DNA of 64,000 nucleotides, taken from positions 1,243,296 to 1,307,295 of the forward strand of contig OX637292.1 in the NCBI GenBank assembly GCA_951799445.1, given 5' to 3'. Below the pieces are notes generated by a model. It searched no databases and was not told where the DNA came from. It was given only the letters and a program-made list of their open reading frames with translations. Below, in pieces: positions 37,943 to 49,459 of this stretch. How positions within the stretch are numbered: the stretch's first letter is position 1; every line of letters begins with the position of its first letter. Both the position numbers and the translations under genes were made by a program. The stretch comes from Pseudisothecium myosuroides. Taxonomy: Eukaryota; Streptophyta; Bryopsida; Hypnales; Lembophyllaceae.

Positions 37943-39416
37943 CTAACTGAGCCTATCAGACCTATCATCAAACAAGTCCCAATCAGAATTCTCGTCATGA
38001 GAATCATTACCTGCGAAGTCCTCGAAGTCTCCAACCCAAGATCGATCATCGGAATCAGACGACGAATCTCCGAAGTCCGGTGGAGCATCGACCCCTTGGC
38101 GTACGGTGTCTGCAGCAACACTGGAGACTATGGTATCTTCCTCTGCGATGGATCCTCGAGATCCTTGCGCCTCGATATCACGACCTCCTGTGCCTTCTTG
38201 ATTTTGCAGGGATGCCACACTGCCTAGTGGAGATTCTGGGCCAGGATTGGGGACAGGTTGCCTCCACCGACCTTGTGCTGTGGCCGAAGGGTCACGCCAA
38301 TCTCGAGTGGAGCAATCCAACGAATTCAAAAGATGCCACCCTATGCCTCCTCCGAATTCGACACCAAATAAGTGCCGATCATCTTCCCAATATGACTGCT
38401 GAACTTCTCCCACGAAGTATTGCAACCTTCTAAATTGCTCCGGAGCATATCCTAGAATATGTAATTGAACCCATACCTCATCCGGGTAGCTGCGCCCATC
38501 AGCTCGGTTTGGACCTCCAGGGACGCATCGAATGAGCGTCTCAGATTCCGCCTCGGTTTCATGAGTTGTGCCCTCCGGTATGTGACGCCTTGGACTGACC
38601 TCCAACAAATCGACCCCGTCTGCCAAGCTCGTGATTTCTTTCAACCACGTCTCTGTTCGATCGGTCCCGGCAAATTGAGCACCAAGATTCACAGCGACCC
38701 TCCCTCGACCAACGCTCGGGGAACCTTCCTCTGCTGTCCCTCGGCGGTTCAGACCTGTCTTCCTGCGTTGACGGGTGTGGACTTCAAGACTATTCGGACT
38801 GTGTATTGGTGGTGAATGTTGGCCGCACCTAGCCCCTTGACGTCGTAGTCGGGGAGGTGTAACGTCATTCGAGACAATTGCCTCTGGCACCCAGCCCAAT
38901 GGAGCAATATTATCGTGCGCCCTCCCCCTACCTCGTGCACGACCCCTTCCTACTCCAGCATTGCCCCCAACATTGTCATGTACTCCGCCTCCTCCTGCAG
39001 ATATCACTCTTGAACAGCATCGCCTCCCCCTCCCTCTCCCCCCTCTCCCACCTTTCCCTCTCCCTCTCCCCCGCCCCCGTCCATTGCCCTGTTCGGGCTC
39101 ATGGAAGTGGACTTCGGTTTGGCGTAGTGGATTCGCCAACACATGATTCTCTGCCTCCTTCCTCTGGACATGTGGCAATTCGGGAGGTTCGGCATTCTTG
39201 TGCAATTGGGCGAATTCGGACCTGTCTGATGGATGCAAATCGTGGGCGCTTGGCAATTCTTCCGTGAGCACATCCGTCAGTGATTCCAATGCGCCCGCTT
39301 CTTGTTGTGCCGGTTGGCCTGCTTGAAGCCTCAAGCGAGCTGCCGCCTCTCGCCTCGCTGCTCTCTTCATGTTGATCAAATCTTTGGGGCCACTGTTGTT
39401 CACGCAGGAAATTGTT
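37943..39416 (-). CDS. N-terminal part of the piggyBac transposase, in frame with the catalytic part
   Basis: This frame of about 490 codons ends at TAG 37945-37943 and is in exactly the same frame as the transposase domain, 24 codons upstream of its GTG. It contains an Arg/Gly repeat (GRGRGRGRGKGG) near 39090-39020 and a Ser/Asp/Glu-rich acidic end (SSSDSDDRSWVGDFEDF), an arrangement common before the catalytic domain in piggyBac-derived proteins. Either TAG is a recent nonsense change (CAG to TAG fits C-to-T decay), or a 93-nt intron from GTAATG at 38010 to AG at 37918 removes it without changing frame. First in-frame ATG is near 39370. Confidence 0.65.
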
Positions 39417-39890
39417 CACCTCTTCTGGAATGCCATCAAGATGCCCTTCAGGGAGCTGTTCTGTCCACCCAAGGAGAACTCCGACTTGCCTGCGAAACAA
39501 ATAGCGCCAGTTTCGAGTACCAGGATGTTGCGGCCAAACGTGATTCCTCCCAGGCGGTGGCAAGCTCAACAGAAATTGCTCGTCAAGGCAATTCACAACC
39601 TTCTGGGCCACATCTTTTCCTTTCCCTTTGCCCAACGCCCAGTGATATAAGAAGTCCATCACTTTGAACACCTCGTCCTGAGTCGCCCGGCCCTTGTTCA
39701 ACGCAGTAGTCATCGTTGCAAGAACGGTGGAGACCACTAACTATGTGCAAAGAGCAGAAAGCAATCTTCGAGAGGAGTGGGGGAGCACAACTCTTCCTAA
39801 GCGTCTGCTGTCGTGTACTGAAGGTGAACGCCTCCACTTGAAGCTTTCATGAAGAACCGTAAGCCTCAATGTGTCCTGCGTACTAGCCAT
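39099..39890 (-). CDS. 5' exons of the piggyBac element gene (predicted)
   Basis: A probable first exon runs from ATG 39890 (MASTQDTLRLTVLHESFKW) to 39819. A 78-nt intron follows, starting GTACAC and ending TTTGCACATAG at 39741, preceded by a pyrimidine-rich stretch. The next exon starts at 39740 and reads VVSTVLATMTTALNKG, then DEVFKVMDFLYHWALGKG. It shows protein-like composition until about 39400, after which the other frame (37943-39416) takes over. The switch implies either a second intron or a frameshift. I do not recognise a domain in this part. Confidence 0.45.
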
Positions 39891-40359
39891 GCTGTTCCAA
39901 TCCTTGAAAGCACGCTTGAGCAAACTGCGCATCCACGTCTAGCCGCCTTCGTCCCCCTTCCTCGCTTGCACGGTTTGAATGCGCATCACTGTGAATGAGT
40001 GATCAGGCATAACGTGCAGCAAAAGCCCGTAGAGGTCTCCGTCGCTGCAACGGATCCAAAGTGCTTCCCACGCTCAACTGTCAGTCACCGGCCACTATCG
40101 GTCACTTTTTGGATAATGCGACCCAACTGCCTGTCCCCCTTTTTGCCTCTCACCGAATTCTCATAGCCATCCAGAATCCGCGCGGTAATTCACTCCGACA
40201 ACTGCACGATTGGCTCAAGCAACCTTCATTGTACCTTGCTGTCGATTTTGCTGAGCTTAGCCACGGAGATCCATCGCTGCAGACCCCTCTGTTCAATCCA
40301 CAGGGGCGCGTTTTGAGCCCCTTGGGCGTTGAGGGGTTAAGCGTCCAATGCCTGTCTAA

Positions 40360-41280
40360 CCCCTAAAGGACCGTTGTCCCTTCGGGGGACAAATGTGTTT
40401 TCAGGTTGGTACCGACGGGCTGAATTTTTCTCTTGATTTTTTTGAAACTTTCATTGAAGTTAGAAAAGCTGATTATCTTCATGGCAATATAATTTTTTTC
40501 ACAATGGATGCTCGGAAACAATAGTTATGACCAAATAAGCTCAAAACAGGGGACGGGGGGCAGTCCGGGTAGCAAAAACAAATTTGCAAAAATTTGAATT
40601 TTTTTTTAAAATATTTTTATTCTCATAGATTATATTTTTGTCTATCTGGAAAGCTTTGATTCATTTCAGTTGGATATGTTATGAGAAAGTTATGGACATT
40701 CTTGTTTTTCGGGTAGTTAGAGCATCTTCTTGAAAAAACTAACTTGTAGGACTCATTTCTGAATGCACTTTTTCAAATTTTTCAAATTTTTTTTGGGGGA
40801 ATGGTTTAGTTTACTTGCTAGAAAAATCTCACCATTGCATTTTAATTCCATCTAAAATATATGAATATTTTAGATTTTCCTTCTATCTTGTACCTACTTC
40901 TACTTAACAATTTTTTTAAGAATGATAATTAAGTTTTTTTGAATTTTTTTCCCCTAGACTCTCAACTCAATTCTCCACTATAAAGATTTAAAACTCAAAA
41001 TTCTGTAGAGCAAAAAATTTAAGTTAAAAATGTTTAAAGTCAAAAAATCTAGTCTTGCAATGTACTGAAAAACTTGTTTTTTCACTTTAAACGCAGATAT
41101 CTTGCAATTTGTGCGGTCAAAAATTTTGAATTTTTTTCCATAGATTCTTATACTAGTTAGGTGTAAGATCCTACGGTTAGATGTGAAACAAAATTAATTT
41201 CCAATTTTTTTTACTCTTTGCTATAGAAATGGCAGTTTTGAGTGTTTTTTGGCAGAAGAAAGGCCTCAGTCCTATAGGGG
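40360..41280. mobile_element. piggyBac-type MITE with CTAA duplication
   Basis: B-subfamily copy of 921 bp. Left end CCCCTAAAGGACC, right end CAGTCCTATAGGGG. It is flanked on both sides by CTAA (40356-40359 and 41281-41284) in place of TTAA. The subterminal TTGTCCC/GGGACAA hairpin is present near the left end. It begins only 19 bp after the TTAA of the large piggyBac element. Confidence 0.85.
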
Positions 41281-41372
41281 CTAAAAGAACAGGACTGCCA
41301 TCTGTATAAACCCCAGCCAAAAACTAATAATTCCATTTAAGTGCACTTCACTTTTACCTTCATTGCATTTAA

Positions 41373-42305
41373 CCCCTAAAGGACCGAGGCCTTTTTTCTG
41401 CCAAAAAACAATGAAAACTGCCATTTCTATAGCAAAGAGTAAAAAAATCTGAAAAATGTTTTTTTTTTACATCCAACCGTAGGATCTTACACCTAACTAG
41501 TATAAGAATGTGTGGAATTTTTTTTAGAATTTTTGACCGCACAGATTGCAAGATATTGGCATTTAAAGTGAAAAAAACAAGTTTTTTAGCACATTGTGGG
41601 ACTAGATTTTTTGACTTTAAACATTTTTAACTTAAAATTTTTGCACTACTGAGTTTTGAGGTTTTATTTGCTATAGTGGAGAATTGAGTTGAGAGTCTAG
41701 AAGAAAAAAAAAAAAAATTTTAAAAATTAATTATCATTCTTAAAAAAATTGTTAAGTAGATGTAGGTACAAGATAGAAGGAAAATCTAAAACATTCATAT
41801 ATTTTAGATGGAATTAAAATGCACTAATTCCAATGGTGAGATTGTTCTAACAAGTAAATCAGACCATACAAAAAAAAAAAAATTGAAAAATTTGAAAAAT
41901 TGCATTCAGAAATGAATTCCAAAGTTATTTTTTTCAAGAAGATGCTTTAACTGCCCGAAAAACAAGAATGTCCATAACTTTCTCATAACATATCCAAATG
42001 AAATGAATCAAAGCTTTCCAGATAGCCAAAAATATAACGTATGAGAAAAAAAATATTAAAAAAAAAATTCAAATTTTTGTCCATTTTTTTTTGCTGCCCG
42101 AGCTGCCCCCCGTAGCCTGTTTTGAGCTTATATGGTCATAACTTTTTTTCCCGGGCACCAATTGTGAAAAAAATTATATTCCCTTGAAGCTAATCAATTT
42201 TTCTACCTCCAAAAAAAGTTTCAAAAAATCAGGATAAAATTTCAGCCCGTAGGTACCTGCCCGAAAACGCATTTGTCCCCCGTAGGGACAATGGTCCTTT
42301 AGGGG
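41373..42305. mobile_element. piggyBac-type MITE, inverted copy
   Basis: TTAA lies at 41369-41372 and 42306-42309. It is a B-subfamily copy of 933 bp in opposite orientation to the copy at 40360, with the TTGTCCC..GGGACAA hairpin near its right end. The two form a large inverted repeat separated by less than 100 bp. Confidence 0.88.
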
Positions 42306-42309
42306 TTAA

Positions 42310-42704
42310 AACTCCACTTTGCACCCAAAACGCACATTACAGTCATTTCTTTCACCTCATAACTACTCAATAATCATGCACACATGACCCTACTTTTCCA
42401 GTATCTGCAAATTGTTCCATTTCTACATCCCTATGGACTGTTTGGGCACTTCTATAGAGGCGGTTCTTAATGCCCAAACTATTTTCGAGCCTCCTCCTAT
42501 ATTGGAATAAACTCCAAGTTCCAAAAAAAAGTAAGGCCAATACTAAACAAGGTTTTCAACTGAAAATTAATAAACAAATTATCCAATCAAGTCTAATTAA
42601 ATCAATTTAAGTGGCTTTTGAAGCTAGTGCTGTGGAAAAATCACTTAAATTTATTCAATTGGAATTACACTAAATTGTGAGTTTAGAATTGGAAAGAGGA
42701 ACCT
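42310..42704. other. Short spacer
   Basis: No gene or element end recognised between the MITE and the foldback. Confidence 0.35.
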
Positions 42705-43265
42705 CTTTATACAAGTGAGGTAGTGGTAGGTCAAACATTCCATGCAGGATATGTAAATTAGGATTCATAGGAGCTTGGCTGCTCATAGTTAAGTCAACAT
42801 AAGGCAGGAATTTCAGACCTCATTAGGCATAGTAGATTAACTATTTTCAAAAACTTTGAACTAAGTTAATGTGGGGAATGAAGTTAAATTTCCTCTCCAA
42901 AAATCAGTTTGAGATTTTGAGAGTCCAATTAAAAGTTATGGTCAAATTTCAAAGAGGGGTTGGAAGGGACATTTTTTTGAACATTTTCAAACACCCTCTC
43001 CGAATTTTGTCCGTAACTCTTAGTTGGAGTCTCTAAATCTCAAACCAATTTTTGGAGATGAAATTTAGTTTAATTCCCCAACTTTTTTTAGTTCTAAATT
43101 TTTTGAAAAAAGTTATTCTACTATGCCTAAATGAGGTTTGAAATTCCGCTTTTAACACAATTCTGATTTTAACTTAACTATGAGTGGTTGAGCTCCTATT
43201 AAGCCTAATTTACTTATCCCACATGGATTGTGTTCACTACTACTACCCAACTTGTATAAAGCGCT
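42705..43265. repeat. Foldback repeat related to the element at 31432
   Basis: Two arms, about 42705-42965 and 42990-43265, are imperfect inverted copies around a centre near 42980. Blocks such as GTTAATGTGGGGAATGAAG and GAGCTTGGCTGCTCATAG match the arms of the 31432 element. The CCGTA..TAGGGCAGG termini of that element were not found here, so boundaries are approximate. Confidence 0.7.
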
Positions 43266-43423
43266 TATCTTTTCATTATCACCAAATGTCCATGAAATAA
43301 ATGTTTCACATTGTAATAAAAAAAGGTTCTTGAAGGAAGATGGTCATTAATTGGAATATTTTGAACATTTGCTTGTTTTTCCACAACTTATTTAGTGTGC
43401 GAGGTGTATCCGAGTTTAAGTTA

Positions 43424-43475
43424 TTTAAAAATCAGGGTTAAGGTGAATTAAAATACCTTAACCCTGATTTTTAAA
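43424..43475. repeat. Perfect 21-bp hairpin
   Basis: Arms at 43424-43444 and 43455-43475 are perfectly complementary around a 10-bp loop; the core is AATCAGGGTTAAGGT. It could be a foldback relic. It has the shape of a terminator or small-RNA stem, but in a nuclear repeat context no function is implied. Confidence 0.85.
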
Positions 43476-44301
43476 CACTTGTACTTGTACTTTGTACCAA
43501 TGATAGTCATCTAACAAACTGCCGGAAGCTGAGCGGGTATAGGGGGGAAAGATCCTAAGTCCAAAAAAAACTAAACTTTGGAGTCCTCGAAGGGCTACGG
43601 AGTAGCCCTCTAGAGGCCTCACATTTTATCTAATGCCACTGCAAGCTATTAAAAAATGTAACATCCATATTAAATTTTGTAGTATTTTGGAATTGAGTAC
43701 TTAGCTTTTCTAAGATATTTTTAAATCTCAGTACTTTAAGTGGGTGTTGGATCATCCTTTTGTGAGGGTGGAGGGTGGGCGGTAGAAGCTAATAAATTGG
43801 AAAATTAATATTTTCTTTGTTTTTAAAAAACATATATGTTTCCTTTGTGTTTTACAAAGGAAACAAGGGGCTTTTTCATAAATAGAAGGAGTAGTAGGTA
43901 TTAGGATATAAATTCTTACCTCCTTTATATGACACCTTCTAATATGACAATTTTATTATTGTGATGAGTGTCTTGGGGACATCCAACTTCAATTAAGAAG
44001 TGAATTTAATATTGTGATTATTGCATCCACTATTGTAACCTTAGTAGTCAAACAAATGTGATTATAGAGAAGCAAACAAATTGCATATCAATAATTGTAT
44101 TGCTTTTAAGGTTTCTCTTTTCAAAGGATTATTATTGTATTTTTCTCCCTTAGAATATTAGAAGAAGTATATGTAGCACTCGCCCTTGGCCATATATTGC
44201 ATCTAGTTACACTTAGTGACTACCACTTATGTACGGCATTGAATTTTTAAAACTTCATTTTCAATTGTTTCTTTAATCCTTAAACAACAGTTTTGTTTTT
44301 T
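43476..44301. other. AT-rich spacer before the copia LTR
   Basis: No gene recognised. A short GGGCTACGGAGTAGCCC hairpin lies at about 43591-43608. Confidence 0.4.
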
Positions 44302-44520
44302 TGTTAAGATTATATTATTATCTGAATACGCTCTTCATTCTAGTTGAATAATCAACTAGTGATTAGATAGGATCCTTTCCACCAATAGGAGAAGGATACT
44401 ATTCATCTTCTCCCTTCTTCTTTATGTTTCATACCTTCTTCCAAATGACACTTTTTTTATTCTTGCGTATGTTGGTATTTGCTACCTTTTGTGGTTTTGC
44501 TTGGTATTTTATTCCTAACA
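44302..44520 (+). repeat. 5' LTR of the copia element
   Basis: Starts TGTTAAGATTAT and ends ATTCCTAACA, with TG..CA limits, 219 bp. The sequence just after it (TTATCAATATGAT) is a weak relative of the initiator-tRNA-Met primer site TGGTATCAGAGC. It differs from the 3' LTR by about one base in ten by eye. Confidence 0.82.
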
Positions 44521-45309
44521 CATTATCAATATGATCTTTCCATACTTTAGTTTTGAGTTTTTTAAAATTTCAGCTTCCAAATTAGAGTTTATTTTTCAAG
44601 AAGAGGTTTTGCAACCTCCCCATCTATCCATTGTTGCTCCCTAGAGCTCTCTGTGCAGGTCTCCCATGCTCTTTGTACCTCCCTCCTAGCTCTGTGCTGT
44701 TCCCACCCTTCTCTGTATAGTCCCCCTCCACCCCCACTCTGTATAGCCTTCTAGGCCTCCAACCTTCATTTCCGCCTTCCGCTCCGGAGCTCCCCCCCAC
44801 CTCCCACTGCAACGCTTCTCCAGCCCAGCGACACCGCCCCGCTTGTTGAACTCTGTGCAGCCCAACGCCACCTCTCCATGGCTTCCTTCCCAACCTGAGA
44901 CTTTCTACTCTCCATTTGTACAATGCTTCCAACAGTACCCTCCGCTTCTATGCGAATTCATTTCTTTTTACTTTTCCACCTTACTCCTTCGTCCTTGTGC
45001 CATTTCCCTTCACATCCCACCCCTCACCTTGTACATCCACCCACCTTTATCATTATTTTATCTTTATCTTTATATATATATACTTTATCTTTTATTTTTA
45101 TTAATAATTTAATTTAATTTAATTTTTTTTAAATTTAAAATTTAATAATTTAATAATTTAATAATTTTTTTATTTTTTATTTTTTATTTTTTATTTATCT
45201 CATCTTTATCTTTTTCTTCTACTTCATCTTTATACCTTCATCTTCTATTCCTTTTTAAACCGTAAATTTTAAGTTTCTTTAATCTATAAGAAACTTTTTT
45301 TTCTCCATC

Positions 45310-46890
45310 ATGAACACATCAATTTCTTATGTTGCCACATCTACTACAACTCCGGTGGCTGCTATTGATGTTAAACCATTGAGACTCCAGCCTCTTCATT
45401 TTCCACAACTCGCAGCTGATGGCGGAAATTTTTTATTATAGACGAAAATTACGAAAGCGTATATATTTGCAGAGTAATTATTGGAATGCATTATTTTTGA
45501 CAAGCTTTCTCATATAAGTGCCTCTGTTTTCACAGCTCCGTCGCCATTTTGTTCCAAGTTTACAAATGATTAGTATTTTAAACTTGAAAGTCCAAATAAA
45601 CTTTGGCACAAGCTCAAATCCTGTTTTGACCATTAGAATACCATCTTTCTTCCTAGAGCCCTCTTTGACTGGACTAACTTACAAGTGTTAAACTTTCAAC
45701 ACTCATTGCTTTCAATAATTAGTTGTACTGCATTATATCACAACTGCGGTTGTGTGGTCTAGTCATTACCAAAAAGAAAATGATTGAGAAAACTCTCTCA
45801 ACTTTTCCACCTGCATCTATTGTACTTGCACAACACTATAGAAACATGAAATTTGAGAATTATTCATATTTCATGTGGGTCATTGCAAGAAACACTTGTA
45901 CTATTCTTCGTCACAATTGGAGTGATCTTGTTATCTTTTGTAATAATTTTTTATATACAAGTTCGATGAACATGAAATTTCAAAGGATTGTGCCTAACTT
46001 GATGTTTATCAGATCACTTATTTTTTAGAAATTTTCAAAAATCGTTTTATATTTAAAAATAATTTATGTTAATTTGTCACACTTTGAGGTTTAGGGGTTT
46101 TTACTACGTTAGGAGTCCCCAAATTTAACAATCTGGAGCTGAAATTTTCATGGTCTATTTGCATGGTAGGAAAGCATATTCCTACCAAAGGGAATTTAAA
46201 AATATTTTATTTTGTGTCCTCCACATCAGTGCAAACAGCACTTCCATTGCGCGCAATTTCTGAACAATGAAGATGGTTCTAAGATCATTTTTTGGTGAAA
46301 TCTCATCATCATCAACTCTTCCCAAATGGAAAATTTTTAATTTTTAAAAAAATTGCTTTTCCTAATTTTTACAAATTAAAATGTCAAACTACCGATTTTC
46401 ATGAGATTTTGCACTTTTCTAGTTCTCCTACTTGGGGAATTTTTTTATGCTTTTCCTTCCTAGGGTACCTTCTTCATAAAGGTGTATACATTGGACATAT
46501 TTTTTATATTTTTTAAAATTTTATTTTCTAATTTTAAAGTACTCCCGAAAAATTCAGCAATACTGTGCAAAACGCTACAGAAAATGGGGGGTGTTTCTTG
46601 CAATGACCCATGTCTTTATTATTTTTTGCTAAAAAGAAAAAGAATATCTTCTTGCAATATCCAAAGGCCCATCCAGCTAGAACTAAGGTTCCTAAGTTCC
46701 ATATTGCTAAGGTTTTCAATATCAAACCTAAGGCACATAAACATGAACATAGACAACCGGGTAGCCATAGTCATAACCGTGATACCCACAGTCACAAAGG
46801 AAGAATAACACTTCCTTTACTAACAGTCATTATAAACGTCTATCAAAGACTCATTCTTGCCAAAAATGTAGTAGAGTCGGTGTGAGCTCC
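45310..46890 (+). pseudogene. copia gag remnant
   Basis: ATG at 45310 begins MNTSISYVATSTTTPVAAID. The UBN2-type gag domain follows in shifting frames, including LWHKLKSCFDH and the intact-looking block LRLCGLVITKKKMIEKTLS with STFPPASIVLAQHYRN. Near 46858 the first half of a zinc knuckle reads CQKCSRVG; the second half resumes only near 54000. Several stops and frame changes are present. Confidence 0.7.
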
Positions 46891-46899
46891 CAATTCGTT

Positions 46900-48530
46900 A
46901 CTTGAGACTCGTAGATTTTTTTTTAAAGTTTTGTAAATTAAAGTTGATAAAAGAATACAAAAAGCCATAAAAATAGTGTAGAATCAAAATAGGGTTGTGT
47001 CATACCCATTATAGTATTTGATCTAGTTTTGTTTTTATACGTAGAACTCCCCCAAACCTTGCCTGAAAACAGAGTAAAAATCATAAGATAGCGGGATTTG
47101 TTGGATTTGAGTCACATAGCCTCCAAAGAACTAAATCCCACTATGAATGTGGCAATTCATGGCTGAGTTAGTCTGAGGGATCCACAACAAGGCCACTAGG
47201 TTGGGTCCTAAAAATTAGGTTTTTGAATTCCCCATTAGATCGATGAATTCCCCCCAAAACCCAATTGTTAGCATGTATAAGCCGCAAATTCAAGACGGTC
47301 CCGTGGAAGAATTTGATGCCCACAAAGGGTGTCCTAGGAGAAATCCCATGTTAGAAATGCAACGGCAAAATCAATTCGCCAAGATTTCTTCATCTGCAAA
47401 AGATTTCCACACCATCGACAATTCAAGGAGATGGCCAATTTGAATCTCCACTGACCGATTGTGCCAGGTAAAAAAATGCACCTATACATCTTTTGTGGGA
47501 CTCCCTAAGAGGTCCCATAAAATTTCCCGTCATCTTCCGACTTGCAGAAGAACCTCTTCCGGGCGGTCAACCGTTATAACCTCCAATGGGAATTTCTTGT
47601 AAATTGCCCAGGTTGAGGTAAAATCTCAGTAAAAATTAGACTAGCTTGTTTTATGTTAATAATGGGCTCCAATAAATTTCGCGACATTCTGATAGAGGCA
47701 AGTATCCGAACCAGCCAAATTCCTCGGTAATTAATCACGTGGTGGGGTCCCCGCGACGTTGACTGGCATTCCGAGGGCATACAACGGCGAAACAAAGTCA
47801 ACAAGGAGTCTTTTCCTACTTCCTTGCATCTATTGGAGACCTTGGATTAGTTACTTTCCTCAAAATAGGAGACCACCAAGATTAAAAAATTTACTTCAAC
47901 TTCTTTTTTAATCGAGGCTAGCCTACAATGGGTTTTTGGTGTCGGTATGGGCGATAATAAAGTTTAAGACTAAACACGGCGATCTGAAGTCAATGGCGCA
48001 ATCTGTTTGACATTTGGAGTTGATCTCCAAAAGTTAGGATGTTGGTCCAGCATAGATAGTAGATAGTCAAAATTTAGAGATTAGGATTGAAATCTTGGAG
48101 GATGAAGATGAAAATCCAAGTTGATAAGGTTACCAGTAGGAATTTAGGAGAAGGAGTGAGCCCTTGGAAACCTACATAAGGGTTCCATTTCCCTCTCTAA
48201 AATCACCCTCATACTTGTTTGGGGTCCGTGGGTACAAGTTATTTTGGATATTTTGATGTTTAAAGCCAAAAAAACTCTACGGTGTTTTCGGAGCACTTTT
48301 GAAGGTCCTTGGGGGTTCTTCTATCTTGTTCTTATGTATTCTTGTATACTAAGTTGTGAGTTGAGAATCTTTCTATTCTTTGTGTATTCTTGTGAACTAA
48401 CTTAGGTGTCTTGGAAGTCTTTTTGGTGTCTTGTACTAGCACTAGAGTTTCCCCCACCGTACTTTGGCGATGCCGCTTTGGAGGGCCTTTAGTGTATGAG
48501 TTTAAATTACTCCTTTTGTCTTAATTTGTG
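46900..48530. other. Unassigned insert inside the copia gag
   Basis: No recognised domain. Composition is less AT-rich than the MITEs. The ends of whatever element brought this segment in were not identified. Confidence 0.35.
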
Positions 48531-48537
48531 TGTTTTC

Positions 48538-48810
48538 TTTAAGTGTATTCTTATTTTTTTCTAACTTTTACCTTGGTGAGTGGACCCCCTTCCGGAATGG
48601 CAAAGCTTTGAACGTTCTTTGTGTGTTTACTTTAAGTGTATTCTCATTTTTATCTAAAGTTTCCCTCGTTGTGTAGACCCCCCCTCCAAGACAGCGAAGC
48701 TTTGAACCTCCTTTGTGTATGTTTTTTAAGTGTGTTCTCATCTTCATCTAAAGTTTCCCTTGTTGTGTGGATCCTCCTCTAGGACTGCGAAGCTTTGAAC
48801 CTGTAACAAG
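48538..48810. repeat. Tandem repeat, about 93 bp x 3
   Basis: The words TTTAAGTGTATTC, TAAAGTTTCCCT and CGAAGCTTTGAACCT recur with a period of 93-94 bp. Copies begin near 48538, 48631 and 48725 and are imperfect. Confidence 0.75.
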
Positions 48811-49185
48811 ATTAAAGTCCTATAGTGTGTGTTAAAAGGTTTTGGACAGCGGAACTACGGACCCCTAGAGTGCCACAAAGTCCTAAAGTCGGTGTTAAAA
48901 TCGACTTGATGGCGAAGCTTTGAACCTCCATGGTACTTAGTTCTAAAGTATAGTTTCCAAGATTTGCTTAGGAAAATCTAAAGTTTAGCTTCCAAGATTA
49001 TTAGTGGATAAATAGGGGGAGGTACGGCCTATCAAGTGATTTTTAGCAAGTCCAGCACATTCCAAATGAATTTTAGTATCCAACCATAAATCAGCACTTA
49101 GCCATAAGAAATCTGTTTTGTTAAACAAAACTAAAAATCAGAAAAAAAAAATACAACCCCCTAGCTAGCCAACTAAGCCGACTGG

Positions 49186-49400
49186 TCAGCGGGGTTGGGA
49201 TACCAACAACGGGGTTGGGGTACTAGCAACAGGGTCGGGGTACTAGCAACGGGGTCGGAGTTCTAGCACGAGGTTGGAACCAGTCTAGGGATTGGAGTCC
49301 AGTCAACGGGGCTCGGGGTCCAGCAACGGGGTTCAAGGTTCTAGCAACGGGATTGGAGTGTAGTACGGGTCTAGTATCCAGCAACAAGGTTTGGGGACCA
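49186..49400. repeat. Minisatellite with ~20-bp unit
   Basis: The unit approximates GGGGTTGGGGTACTAGCAAC and is repeated about ten times with substitutions and indels. It is strikingly G-rich on this strand compared with the AT-rich flanks. Confidence 0.8.
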
Positions 49401-49459
49401 AGTTCTTTATTTTATTTTATTTTTTTCTATCTAAAAAGTGGAATTAGGGACCCACTTAA

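Larger units (their letters stand above)
35204..40336. mobile_element. piggyBac DNA transposon with transposase, 5,133 bp
   Basis: TTAA flanks it at 35200-35203 and 40337-40340. The termini are perfect 13-bp inverted repeats, CCCCTCAACGCCC, followed by partly similar subterminal sequence (GTTTTGA on the left, mirrored as TCAAAAC near the right). The element is clearly richer in GC than the surrounding repeats. The minus strand carries a transposase with a DDD catalytic domain and upstream coding frames. TTAA duplication, CCCY termini and the transposase family all agree on piggyBac. The left end lies near the 3' end of the gene. Confidence 0.93.
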
